Both the position numbers and the translations under genes were made by a program. The notes below the pieces were generated by a model. That model made no database searches. It worked only from the letters and a program-made list of their open reading frames with translations, and was not told the DNA's origin. 64,000 nt of DNA, taken from Burkholderia humptydooensis. GTDB lineage: Bacteria; Pseudomonadota; Gammaproteobacteria; Burkholderiales; Burkholderiaceae. Numbering within the stretch: position 1 is the first letter of the stretch; every line of letters begins with the position of its first letter. Location of the stretch: positions 3,658,001 through 3,722,000 of the forward strand of contig NZ_CP013380.1 in the NCBI RefSeq assembly GCF_001513745.1, given 5' to 3'. Positions 53,567-64,000 of the stretch are shown piece by piece.

Positions 53567-55075
53567 TTATTCGACGTGCTCGCCATGCAGGATCACGTCG
53601 AGGCCTTCGCGTTCTTCTTCTTCCGTCACGCGCAGGCCGATCACGAGGTCGATCACCTTCAGCAGCACGAAGCTGACGACGCCGCTGTAGACGAGCGTGA
53701 TCAGCACGCCCTTCGCCTGCAGCAGCAGGCTGCCGTCGGCGCCGCCGATGTCCTTGACCGCGAAAACGCCCGTCAGGAGCGCGCCGAGCATGCCGCCCAC
53801 GCCGTGCACGCCGAACGCGTCGAGCGAATCGTCGTAGCCGAGCTTCGACTTGAGCCACGTCGCCGACCAGAAGCAGACGACGCCCGCCGCGATGCCGATC
53901 ACGAGCGCGCCCGCGACGCCGACGAAGCCGGCGGCCGGCGTGATCGCGACGAGGCCCGCGACCGCGCCCGACACGATGCCGAGCACCGAAGGCTTACCCT
54001 TCGCGATCCACTCGGCGAACATCCAGCCGAGCGCCGCGCACGCGGTGGCGACTTGCGTCGTGAGCATCGCGAAGCCGGCGCGGCCGTCCGCGGCGACCGC
54101 GGAGCCCGCGTTGAAGCCGAACCAGCCGACCCACAGCATCGAGCCGCCGATCAGCGTCAGCACGAGGTTGTGCGGCGCCATCGCTTCGCGGCCGTAGCCG
54201 ACGCGCTTGCCGAGCACGAGGCACGACATGAGGCCCGCGATACCGGCGTTGATGTGCACGACCGTGCCGCCCGCGAAGTCGAGCACGCCGTCAGACGACA
54301 GCCAGCCCGTCGGCTCCCAGACCATGTGCGCGATCGGCACGTAGACGATCAGCGACCAGAGCGTCATGAAGACGAGCATCGCCGAGAACTTCATCCGGTC
54401 GGCGAACGCGCCGCAGATGAGGGCCGGCGTGATGATCGCGAACGTCATCTGATAGACGAAATAGACCGATTCCGGGATCGTCGGCGCGAGGTGGCTGACG
54501 GTGAGCGTCGTCGCCTTGTCGCCGTGGATGTAGTTCATCCCGGACAGGAACACGCGCGAGAAGCCGCCGATGAAGCCGCTGCCCGGCGTGAACGCGAGGC
54601 TGTAGCCGACCACCGTCCAGAGGACCGTGATCAGCGCGGTGATCGCGAAGCTCTGCATCACGGTCGCGAGCACGTTCTTCTTGCGGACCATGCCGCCGTA
54701 GAAAAGCGCAAGGCCCGGGATCGTCATGAACAGCACGAGCGCGGTCGACGTGAGCATCCACGCGGTGTCGCCCGAGTTGATCTTCGACGAATCGACCGAG
54801 AACGGCGCGCTCGGCGCGGCAGGCGCGGCGGCGGCCGAGGCCGGCGCGGCGGCCGAAGCGGCCGCGGAGGCATCGGCCGGCGCGGATGCGGCCGGCGTGG
54901 ATGCGGCCGACGTGGATGCGGCCGACGTGGATACGGCGGCGCTCGCCGACGTGTCGGAAGCCGTTGCGGCCGATGCGGCGGCGGGAGCCGACGAAGCGTC
55001 GTCGGCCATCGCGGCGCCGATGCCGCCCGCAAGCAGCGAGCCGGCCATCAACAGGGACATCAGGATTTTGCGCAT
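53567..55075 (-). CDS. amtB: Ammonium transporter AmtB with long Ala-rich N-terminal linker
   Basis: 502 aa. Signal peptide (1-25), then a low-complexity Ala/Ser/Thr/Pro stretch (about 26-92), then the eleven-segment Amt core: FSVDSSKINSGDTAWML, AFADRMKFS, GGTVVHINAG (pore His) and FGVHGVGGMLG (second pore His). Conducts ammonium and is shut by GlnK. The periplasmic linker is encoded partly by 15-bp tandem repeats. 32 bp after glnK; nitrogen-regulated with it. Confidence 0.96.
   Translation of the reverse strand: MRKILMSLLMAGSLLAGGIGAAMADDASSAPAAASAATASDTSASAAVSTSAASTSAASTPAASAPADASAAASAAAPASAAAAPAAPSAPFSVDSSKINSGDTAWMLTSTALVLFMTIPGLALFYGGMVRKKNVLATVMQSFAITALITVLWTVVGYSLAFTPGSGFIGGFSRVFLSGMNYIHGDKATTLTVSHLAPTIPESVYFVYQMTFAIITPALICGAFADRMKFSAMLVFMTLWSLIVYVPIAHMVWEPTGWLSSDGVLDFAGGTVVHINAGIAGLMSCLVLGKRVGYGREAMAPHNLVLTLIGGSMLWVGWFGFNAGSAVAADGRAGFAMLTTQVATACAALGWMFAEWIAKGKPSVLGIVSGAVAGLVAITPAAGFVGVAGALVIGIAAGVVCFWSATWLKSKLGYDDSLDAFGVHGVGGMLGALLTGVFAVKDIGGADGSLLLQAKGVLITLVYSGVVSFVLLKVIDLVIGLRVTEEEEREGLDVILHGEHVE
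54882..54941 (-). repeat. 15-bp tandem repeat inside amtB
   Basis: Four units around GTGGATGCGGCCGAC (units 2 and 3 identical, 1 and 4 differing at a few bases). The period is a multiple of three, so copy changes would lengthen or shorten the periplasmic Ala/Ser/Thr linker of AmtB by five residues without frameshift. Confidence 0.85.
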
Positions 55076-55107
55076 CTTGGTTTTCCTCTTATCGCTCGTG
55101 TCTCTTG

Positions 55108-55458
<351 letters not shown>

Positions 55459-55506
55459 CTATGGTGGTTGTCCCATCACTGCTGCAATGTGTAGCGAAAC
55501 ACCTAC

Positions 55507-55522
55507 AGCAACTCGCATGCCA
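55507..55522 (-). promoter_or_regulatory. Sigma-54 promoter of glnK-amtB
   Basis: Minus strand TGGCAT-GCGAG-TTGCT: matches the TGGCAC-N5-TTGCW consensus in all but one base, with the -24 GG and -12 GC correctly spaced. Predicted start of transcription near 55495, about 50 bp before glnK. Confidence 0.82.
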
Positions 55523-55781
55523 TATCGGCACACGCCGGTCTCGAAAGGCTTTCACGCAGATTTCCGCTATCCGCACACGCTTGCGTAAACGCAAGCGCGC
55601 CTTGGCCGAACGGCCAACGCGGGCCCGGTTTGCTGGCGCGCTGAAAGGAAGGTTGCTAGAGTGCACGCACGTCCGGCGCATCACGAACGCGGCTTCACGC
55701 GGGCGAATGCCCGGAAAACGGGCCTGCGGGCGCACCAATTTCGGTCATGCGCAATTCGCGGGCACGACTGCAACGGCTATT

Positions 55782-55796
55782 GCACAAATTTTGTGC
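55782..55796. promoter_or_regulatory. NtrC-type enhancer site
   Basis: GCAC-AAATTTT-GTGC fits GCAC-N7-GTGC exactly and is fully palindromic around the AT-rich centre. It is about 260 bp upstream of the sigma-54 element, a normal enhancer distance, and only 19 bp before the ubiK start. Confidence 0.72.
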
Positions 55797-55814
55797 ACCT
55801 GGAAGGGGAACACC

Positions 55815-56066
55815 ATGAAGCAACCCAGCGACGTTTTCAACGACCTGCAGGCGCGCATCGGCGATCTGCTGAAAAACTCGCCGGTCAAGGATGTCGAGCG
55901 CAACGTGAAGGCCATGCTCACGCAAGGCTTCTCGAAGCTCGACCTCGTCACCCGCGAAGAATTCGACACGCAGGCGCAGGTGCTCGCGCGTACCCGCGCG
56001 CGGCTCGAGGAGCTCGAAAAGCGCGTCGCCGAGCTCGAACAGAAACTGGCGGACGTCCAGTCGTGA
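55815..56066 (+). CDS. ubiK: UbiK-like BMFP-domain accessory factor
   Basis: 83 aa. N-terminal amphipathic part (VFNDLQARIGDLLKNSP) and C-terminal coiled coil (RARLEELEKRVAELEQKL), as in the BMFP/YqiC family. In enterobacteria UbiK assists ubiquinone synthesis under oxygen. AGGGG lies about 8 bp before the ATG. Divergent from glnK, so the NtrC site in between could affect both. Confidence 0.87.
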   Translation: MKQPSDVFNDLQARIGDLLKNSPVKDVERNVKAMLTQGFSKLDLVTREEFDTQAQVLARTRARLEELEKRVAELEQKLADVQS

Positions 56067-56205
56067 CGTCCGCCGCCGCTCGTATTCGCTGAGCGGCTTC
56101 CCCCGCAGTTCGCGCCACGCCGGCAAGCGCGCATCGAAACCATCCTCCGGACGCCACGGGCGGCGCGATTCGCGCCGCCCGGTCCGGGTCACGCGGAGTC
56201 GAATC

Positions 56206-57789
<1,584 letters not shown>

Positions 57790-58105
57790 ACGGACCTCGA
57801 TCCGAGAATCCGCCGACGGTTGCCGAGGCGGAACCCGGAAAGGCGGCGGAGTGACGGGCGATGTGGCGCCGCACCGCGAGCGGCGACATGGAACGATGCG
57901 TCAATGCCAAGCTGACGCCCGCCGGAATACCAGCCTGGGTCGAGAGAGAACCGGCGGGCGCGCGCCATCGGCAGAACGAGCCGCGCGTCGATGCGATCGG
58001 CGCGATGCAGCCGTGCCGCGAACGCTGCGTGTCGACCGGCGGCGCGATACTGGAATGCGCGCGAACAGAAGCGCCCGTCGCTCGCGACTTCCCGGCCGAG
58101 CGCCG
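57790..58105. other. Intergenic stretch between convergent comM and GNAT gene
   Basis: About 315 bases. Open frames exist on both strands but none has a ribosome binding site or recognisable product, and no good terminator is visible for either flanking gene. May hold a decayed gene; not supported further. Confidence 0.45.
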
Positions 58106-58546
58106 TCAGTCGCCCGCTTCCCGTGTCTCCAGCAGCCGATATTCGCCGTCCTTCGATACGCCCGAATCGATTTCGACGAATCTGTGCGCGCGATAGAACG
58201 CGAGCGCTCGTTCGTTCCGCACGAGACACTTGAGCCGGTAGCGCTCGGCGGGCCAGCCCGGCAGCGCGCGCAGCAGCGCGCTGCCGATTCCTCCACGCAG
58301 CCTCGATCCCGCGACGTACAGATGATGGACGAAGCGCTCCGGCTCCCACACCGACACGAAGCCGACGATGCCCTCGCCCTCCGCTTGCGCGACGAGCAGC
58401 GATTCGCCCCGCGTGTGCGCGTCGAAATCGTCGAGTGCGAAGTTGTCTGCGGGCAGCCAGACGAACGTGTCGCGGCGCGCGCGCAGATAGAGCGCGCGCA
58501 ATGCAGGCCAGTCGGCGCGACAGGCGGCACGGACGATGATCGCCAT
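58106..58546 (-). CDS. GNAT-family N-acetyltransferase
   Basis: 146 aa. Acetyl-CoA-binding loop in HHLYVAGSRLRGGIGSALLRA (Arg-x-x-Gly-x-Gly/Ala pattern), followed by LVRNERALAFYRAHRFVE, the usual GNAT C-terminal part. Substrate unknown. Single gene. Confidence 0.9.
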   Translation of the reverse strand: MAIIVRAACRADWPALRALYLRARRDTFVWLPADNFALDDFDAHTRGESLLVAQAEGEGIVGFVSVWEPERFVHHLYVAGSRLRGGIGSALLRALPGWPAERYRLKCLVRNERALAFYRAHRFVEIDSGVSKDGEYRLLETREAGD

Positions 58547-58835
58547 GTTTTTTTACCCGAGAACGGCGGCGCTGCCCACGGAAAGCGCCCGGCGCCCGAC
58601 GTTCAGCGCGATGGCCATCGCAACCGCAGCCGACAATAACAACGACACGGCCGAGCATTCGAACCGCGAAACGAAAACGGGAATCGTGGGCGAATCGTAA
58701 TATAGTAGGCGCAATGACGCCCTTGCTTTCAACACAGGGCATCGCCTCGCGTCCTGCGCCCCGAGCATTCGCGGCGCCGTGGACCGCCCGAAGACTTGCC
58801 TTCCCTGACACGGACCGACACTGGAGCGATCGCGC

Positions 58836-59615
58836 ATGGCCCTGCTGCCCGGCACCCTCACCATTCCCGACCGACGCGAGCACGCGCGGCACCGGCTGCT
58901 GATGTTCCATCACGCGTGCGGCTCCGCAACGAACTACTTCCGGTGGGCCGTCGCGTTTCCGCCGCATGTCGAAGTCTGGCTCGTCGAGCTGCCTGGGCGG
59001 GGCAGAAGTCTCAAGCACGCCGCCTTCGACACGCTGCCGGCGCTGCGCGACTACCTGCGCGAGCTGGCCCCCGCGCTCCCCGCCGACTATGCGATCTTCG
59101 GCCACAGCATGGGCGCGCTCGTCGCGTACTGCTTCGCGCACGACATGACGCAGCTCGGGCGTGCGCCGCGCTGGCTCGGCGTATCGGGCGCCGACTCGCC
59201 GTTCGCCGCGTCGCGGCGCCGCGCGTTCCCGGTCCATCAGCGCCCCGACGCGGCGATCGTCGAGCACCTCGCGACGCTCGGCGGCACGCCGCCCGAAGTC
59301 TTCGCGCACGACGAGTTGCGCGCGATGCTGCTGCAACTCGCGAAGGCCGACTTCCGGATCGTCGAGGCGTTCTTTCCGCTCGCGTCGGCCACGCCGTTGC
59401 CCGTGCCCGTCACGGTCTTCGCCGGTGCGCACGACACCGTGCTGTCCGAGGGCGGGCTGCAGGACTGGCAGCGCGCGTCGACGCTGCCGATCGGGCGCGA
59501 GACGTTCGACGGCGGGCATTTCTACCTGCTCGACACGCCGTCCGCCGTGCATGGCGCGATCGACGCCGCGCTGACGAAGCACGAACGGCGGGCGGACATC
59601 TCCGTCGTGCAGTAA
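58836..59615 (+). CDS. Type II thioesterase (GrsT/RifR-like alpha/beta hydrolase)
   Basis: 259 aa. LLMFHHACGSATNYFRWA (oxyanion region), nucleophile Ser in FGHSMGALVAY, acid in VFAGAHDTVLS, His in FDGGHFYLLD: the complete triad of editing thioesterases that serve NRPS or PKS lines. No synthetase gene lies in this window, so it either works with a remote cluster or has a broader acyl-cleaving role. Transcribed alone. Confidence 0.9.
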   Translation: MALLPGTLTIPDRREHARHRLLMFHHACGSATNYFRWAVAFPPHVEVWLVELPGRGRSLKHAAFDTLPALRDYLRELAPALPADYAIFGHSMGALVAYCFAHDMTQLGRAPRWLGVSGADSPFAASRRRAFPVHQRPDAAIVEHLATLGGTPPEVFAHDELRAMLLQLAKADFRIVEAFFPLASATPLPVPVTVFAGAHDTVLSEGGLQDWQRASTLPIGRETFDGGHFYLLDTPSAVHGAIDAALTKHERRADISVVQ

Positions 59616-59851
59616 TCGGAAGGCAACGGGATCGCGGCCGACCGCCCCGCCCGCGGGCGTCGGCACAAGGGTTTCGAGCCCGGTCGCCTTCGAGCGACCG
59701 GCAAAAAGATGCATGTCAAGACTTGACTTATGCACAATTGGCCGAATCCAGCCCAATCTCGACGCGTTCCAGCCATCACTTGAAGCGCTCCTTGCAATGC
59801 ATTGATTTTATTGATTTTTTGCAAGTGCAAAGATTGCGGGCAATCTAACTG

Positions 59852-59873
59852 AAAGGCCCTCTGGCGGGCCTTT
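59852..59873. terminator. Terminator-like hairpin
   Basis: Stem AAAGGCCC / GGGCCTTT with a 6-base loop (tctggc). T-runs on both sides are only three bases, so it may end transcription from either flanking gene only weakly. Confidence 0.5.
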
Positions 59874-59903
59874 GCCGACTGCCCGTCGAACTTTTCAACA
59901 AAG

Positions 59904-59926
59904 TTGTCCACAGTGTCTGTGGATAG
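59904..59926. repeat. Inverted pair of DnaA-box-like sequences
   Basis: TTGTCCACA (59904-59912) and TGTGGATAG (59918-59926, reverse CTATCCACA) face each other across 5 bp; each differs by one base from the DnaA box TTATCCACA. Together they also form a hairpin. Relation to DnaA is not established. Confidence 0.45.
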
Positions 59927-60020
59927 TCGAAAAAATCCCGCAAAATCCGGCGATTAGCGCCCGTTCTTGCGAAGGAACTTTCACTCCGGAACCGGCTCTC
60001 ATGCATCCCGCATCGCCCGC

Positions 60021-60734
60021 TCAATCGAGTTTTAACGAGCCGAAAAATTGTTCAAGCGGCTCCGACGCCAGCGGCGCATCGGAAATCACGATCACTTCGT
60101 ACACGTGCCGGCCGTGCGCGACGAGCCTCGCGATCACCGTCTTCGACGCGCGCGCGCCGGACGCGCCATCCCCCTGCCGATCCGCGCCGGATGCATCCGA
60201 TGCGCCGGCAGGCGCCCCGCTCATCCGCAGCTCGACGCCCGCCGTCTGGCCGCCGGCCGCGAGCGGCACGAGCACCGCCTGTTCGGACGGCTGCGCGCGC
60301 AGATTGCGCGCCAAGCCGGTGCGCAGATAGTCGAGCGCCGCGTGCTGGGTCGCGTCGCGGTCGTCCGGCAGCATCACCGTGCCGACGGCGAACACCGCGC
60401 CGCCGACGTGCGCCGCCTGCATCCGCATCTTCATCGGCACGCCGCCGATCGCGACCGGATGCTCTTCGACGGTCGGCTTGGCCGGCAGGTCGATCGTGTA
60501 GCCGGCGTCGTTGTGCAGCGTGCGCCAGTCATAGGCGGGCGAGCACGCGGCCAGCGACGCGAGCGCGCCGAGCACGACGGCCGCGCGGCGCGCGCGAACG
60601 CCCGGCGACGCGCGGCCCACGCGCCCACGCGTCGCCCCCGACGGACGTAACCGCGCCGCCGCGCCGAACGCCTCAGGCCGGCCAATCGAACGGAAACGAA
60701 GCAAGCGCGCGTAGCGAAGAGCGGCACGAATCAT
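60021..60734 (-). CDS. Putative lipoprotein, unrecognised
   Basis: Contains a lipoprotein signal (RRAAVVLGALASLAAC) followed by a periplasmic domain with YDWRTLHNDAGYTIDLPAKP and a C-terminal half including VIARLVAHGRHVYEVIVISD; a low-complexity Gly/Ala/Ser segment lies between. The start is uncertain: ATGs at 60770, 60755 and 60734 lack good ribosome binding sites and would put the lipobox unusually far in, so a GTG near 60620 may be the true start. The C-terminal part recalls proteins that guard against imported membrane stress, but I cannot assign a family. Confidence 0.7.
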   Translation of the reverse strand: MIRAALRYARLLRFRSIGRPEAFGAAARLRPSGATRGRVGRASPGVRARRAAVVLGALASLAACSPAYDWRTLHNDAGYTIDLPAKPTVEEHPVAIGGVPMKMRMQAAHVGGAVFAVGTVMLPDDRDATQHAALDYLRTGLARNLRAQPSEQAVLVPLAAGGQTAGVELRMSGAPAGASDASGADRQGDGASGARASKTVIARLVAHGRHVYEVIVISDAPLASEPLEQFFGSLKLD

Positions 60735-60900
60735 GAAAAAGGGTGCAATGGACATAGAACGAAGCTGCATTATCGCCGCTCGGCGCGACAGCGCGGCGCC
60801 GGTGCGCACGCCCGATTGACGGTACAATGAGCGCCGTTCGCATCGATCGGGCGCCCGCACGCGGCGCCGCCTGAAGTCCACGCATTCAGAGGTCCCGCAG

Positions 60901-61437
60901 ATGAGCCCCGCTCCCGCCTCCGCCGGCCGCCGCGCCGGCCCGTTGCGCTACGTCGCGATCGCCTTCGCCGCGGTCGCGATCGCCGTCGCCGGCTATTTCG
61001 CGTTCAACGGCAAGTCCAGCGCGCCCGAAGCGACGTTCACGCTGCTGTCCGGCCAGAAAGTCTCGACCGCCGCCGATCTGAAGGGCAAGGTCTATCTCGT
61101 CAACTTCTGGGCGACGAGCTGCGCGACCTGCATGCAGGAAATGCCGCAGATGGTCGACACGTACAACCGCTTCAAGGGCCAGGGCCTCGAATTCGTCGCG
61201 GTCGCGATGAACTACGATCCGCCGATGTACGTCGCGAACTACGCGCAGACGCGCCGGTTGCCGTTCAAGGTCGCGCTCGACGACGGCAGCGTCGCGAAGC
61301 AGTTCGGCAACGTCCAGCTCACGCCGACGACATTCGTGATCGGCAAGGACGGCAAGATCCTGAAGCGCTACGTCGGCGCGCCGCAGTTCGCGGAGCTCGA
61401 TCAACTGCTGCAAAAGGCGCTCGACACGAGCGCGTAA
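60901..61437 (+). CDS. TlpA/ResA-like membrane-anchored thioredoxin
   Basis: 178 aa. One N-terminal membrane segment (about 15-35) and a periplasmic thioredoxin fold with C74-AT-C77 (WATSCATCMQEMP) and cis-Pro in LTPTTFVIGKDG. Likely reduces disulfides in the periplasm, for instance in cytochrome maturation. GAGG lies about 8 bp upstream of the ATG. Divergent from the lipoprotein gene. Confidence 0.92.
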   Translation: MSPAPASAGRRAGPLRYVAIAFAAVAIAVAGYFAFNGKSSAPEATFTLLSGQKVSTAADLKGKVYLVNFWATSCATCMQEMPQMVDTYNRFKGQGLEFVAVAMNYDPPMYVANYAQTRRLPFKVALDDGSVAKQFGNVQLTPTTFVIGKDGKILKRYVGAPQFAELDQLLQKALDTSA

Positions 61438-61492
61438 GCGCGCCCTGCATCCCGGCGCCGCGCGGATCGCTCGACGCGGGCCCCCGCCCGCA

Positions 61493-62848
<1,356 letters not shown>

Positions 62849-62897
62849 CTTCTTTCACCCCATGATGCTGACGCGTGCCGCGCGCGAAAAAGCGCGC

Positions 62898-64000
62898 TCA
62901 GCGCGCGGCGGAAGTGTCCGGATGATGCGTGCGCACGCGGCGCAGCGTCAAGACGAACTCCGCGCCGCCCGCCGGCGCGTTTCGCGCGGTGAGCGAGCCG
63001 CCCGCGTCGCGCGCGATCGACGACGAGATCGCGAGGCCGAGCCCGAGCCCGCGCCCCATTTCCTTCGTCGTGAAGAACGGCTCGAACAGCCGCGCGAGCG
63101 ATTCCGGCGCGATCCCCGGCCCATTGTCGCGCACGACGATCGCAAGCGTCGCGGCCGTCGCGCGGATCGTCACGTCGATGCGCGGCGCGGCGGCCGTCGC
63201 GACCGCGTCGAGCGCGTTGCCGAGCAGGTTGATGAGCACCTGCTCGAGCCGCAGATCCTCGCAGCGCGCGACGAGCGCCGGCTCGTCCCGCGACGGATCG
63301 AAGCGCGCGGCCTCGACAGGATCGCACGTCTCGTCGCGCAGCGTGATCGCGAGCTCGACGCCCTGCATCCGCTCCTTGAGCAGCGCGAGCACGTTGCGCA
63401 GCGCGCGCGCGACGTGCGCCTGCTCGTTGCGCGGCTTCGCGCGCCCGACGAACAGCTTCAACTGATTCGTGATCTTGCCCATCCGCTCGGTGAGCGCCGC
63501 GATCGCCTCGAGGTTCTCGCGCGCGGCCGCCTGCTCGCCGCGGTCGAGCAGCACGCGCGTGTTGTCGGAGAAGCTGCGCAGCGCGGCGAGCGGCTGGTTC
63601 AGCTCGTGCGTGATGCCGGCCGCCATCTGGCCGAGCGCGGCGAGCTTGCTCGCCTGGACGAGCTCGTCGTGCGCGGCGCGCAGCTCCTGCTCCGCGCGGA
63701 TCCGCTCGCCGACTTCCTTCTTGAGCCGCGCGTTCGCCTGCGACAGATCGGCCGTGCGCTCCTCGACGCGCCGGTTCAGCTCCGCATACGCGCTTTGCAG
63801 CAGCACGCGGCTGCGCAGCATCTCCTTCACGCGCGCGCGACGCGTGCGCCAGTAGAACGCGAGCAGGCTGAGCGACACGAAGCCGAACGCGGTAACGATC
63901 GTCGCGTTGCGCGCGTCGGCGTCGACGGGCTCGATCGGCGCGAGCGTGACGAGCTGCCAGTCGGGCTCGCCGAGCAGGCGGCGCGTCGCGAGATAGCGCG
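62898..64000 (-). CDS. dctB: C4-dicarboxylate sensor kinase, DctB type (5' end outside window)
   Basis: The visible 367 codons cover the end of the periplasmic sensor (ATRRLLGEPDWQLVTLAPIEP), a membrane segment (ATIVTAFGFVSLSLLAFYW), a coiled coil, the phosphoacceptor His box AGITHELNQPLAALRSF, the N box LINLLGNALDAV and the G boxes VVRDNGPGI and GRGLGLGLAISS. The sensor fragment just before the membrane segment fits the double-PAS-like domain of DctB. Partner of DctD downstream. Confidence 0.9.
   Translation of the reverse strand, partial: RYLATRRLLGEPDWQLVTLAPIEPVDADARNATIVTAFGFVSLSLLAFYWRTRRARVKEMLRSRVLLQSAYAELNRRVEERTADLSQANARLKKEVGERIRAEQELRAAHDELVQASKLAALGQMAAGITHELNQPLAALRSFSDNTRVLLDRGEQAAARENLEAIAALTERMGKITNQLKLFVGRAKPRNEQAHVARALRNVLALLKERMQGVELAITLRDETCDPVEAARFDPSRDEPALVARCEDLRLEQVLINLLGNALDAVATAAAPRIDVTIRATAATLAIVVRDNGPGIAPESLARLFEPFFTTKEMGRGLGLGLAISSSIARDAGGSLTARNAPAGGAEFVLTLRRVRTHHPDTSAAR

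Larger units (their letters stand above)
59616..60020. other. Intergenic region with hairpins and an AT-rich block
   Basis: Between convergent thioesterase and lipoprotein genes. It contains a stem CCGGTCGC/GCGACCGG (59680-59701) followed by CAAAAAG, an AT-rich run (59795-59830), a stem AGATTG/CAATCT (59831-59846), a terminator-like AAAGGCCC/GGGCCTTT (59852-59873) and the inverted pair at 59904-59926. No gene seen. Confidence 0.6.

Noticed and set aside
59672..59705. Possible tRNA 3' end (GGTTTCGAGCC-like loop followed by a stem)
   Set aside because: No acceptor, D or anticodon arms and no matching 5' half; the stem is a simple hairpin.

Overview
The window is about 68% GC and densely coded. 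Gene content points to a Burkholderia main chromosome, most likely the B. pseudomallei/thailandensis group: an aa3 cytochrome oxidase operon with beta-proteobacterial accessory genes, the GshA/GshB plus EIIA-HPr-EI block, glnK-amtB, an imuA-imuB-dnaE2 cassette and DctB/DctD. Species was not tested by any search. No tRNA, rRNA, CRISPR array, insertion sequence or prophage was seen.

Layout. 1-1557: a partial SDR oxidoreductase diverging from an AraC-type regulator; both look damaged. 2.0-12.8 kb: N-acetylglucosamine/chitobiose use. A GH20 hexosaminidase (+) faces a minus-strand operon nagR-nagA-nagB(II)-nagF-nagE, i.e. a GntR repressor, deacetylase, SIS-type deaminase and a complete PTS. Three similar 17-bp sites, two before the operon and one before the hexosaminidase, look like NagR operators. 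13.0-18.4 kb: SOS mutasome imuA-imuB-dnaE2 under a perfect LexA box. 18.5-21.5 kb: arsenic cluster arsR-arsI-arsC(frameshifted)-arsC-acr3. 21.8-25.8 kb: a three-gene ABC importer and a MetQ-like binding protein. 25.9-28.0 kb: a chemoreceptor and a YciI-like protein.

28.1-38.7 kb: cytochrome c oxidase biogenesis and structural genes in two minus-strand groups (DUF2244-ctaC-ctaD-small protein-ctaG-DUF2970-ctaE, and surf1-hypothetical-ctaA-ctaB-sco1), separated by a small twin-membrane-segment gene. CtaC carries a cytochrome c domain and a C-terminal OmpA-like domain. 38.7-47.9 kb: mostly housekeeping genes (BioC-like methyltransferase, comF, trmL, macro domain, gpsA, secB, grxC, rhodanese, gpmA, ctpA, moeB-like). 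47.9-53.2 kb: gshA-gshB, then EIIA(Man)-ptsH-ptsI with a terminator-like hairpin between ptsH and ptsI. 53.5-57.8 kb: glnK-amtB with a sigma-54 promoter and an NtrC-type site, then ubiK and comM. 58.1-64.0 kb: GNAT enzyme, stand-alone type II thioesterase, lipoprotein, TlpA-like thioredoxin, and DctD with most of DctB.

I did not find a clearly undescribed system. The points most worth following are the OmpA-like tail on CtaC, the shared nag operator set, the broken first arsC with its fused reading frame, the ptsH/ptsI hairpin, and the decayed SDR/AraC pair.
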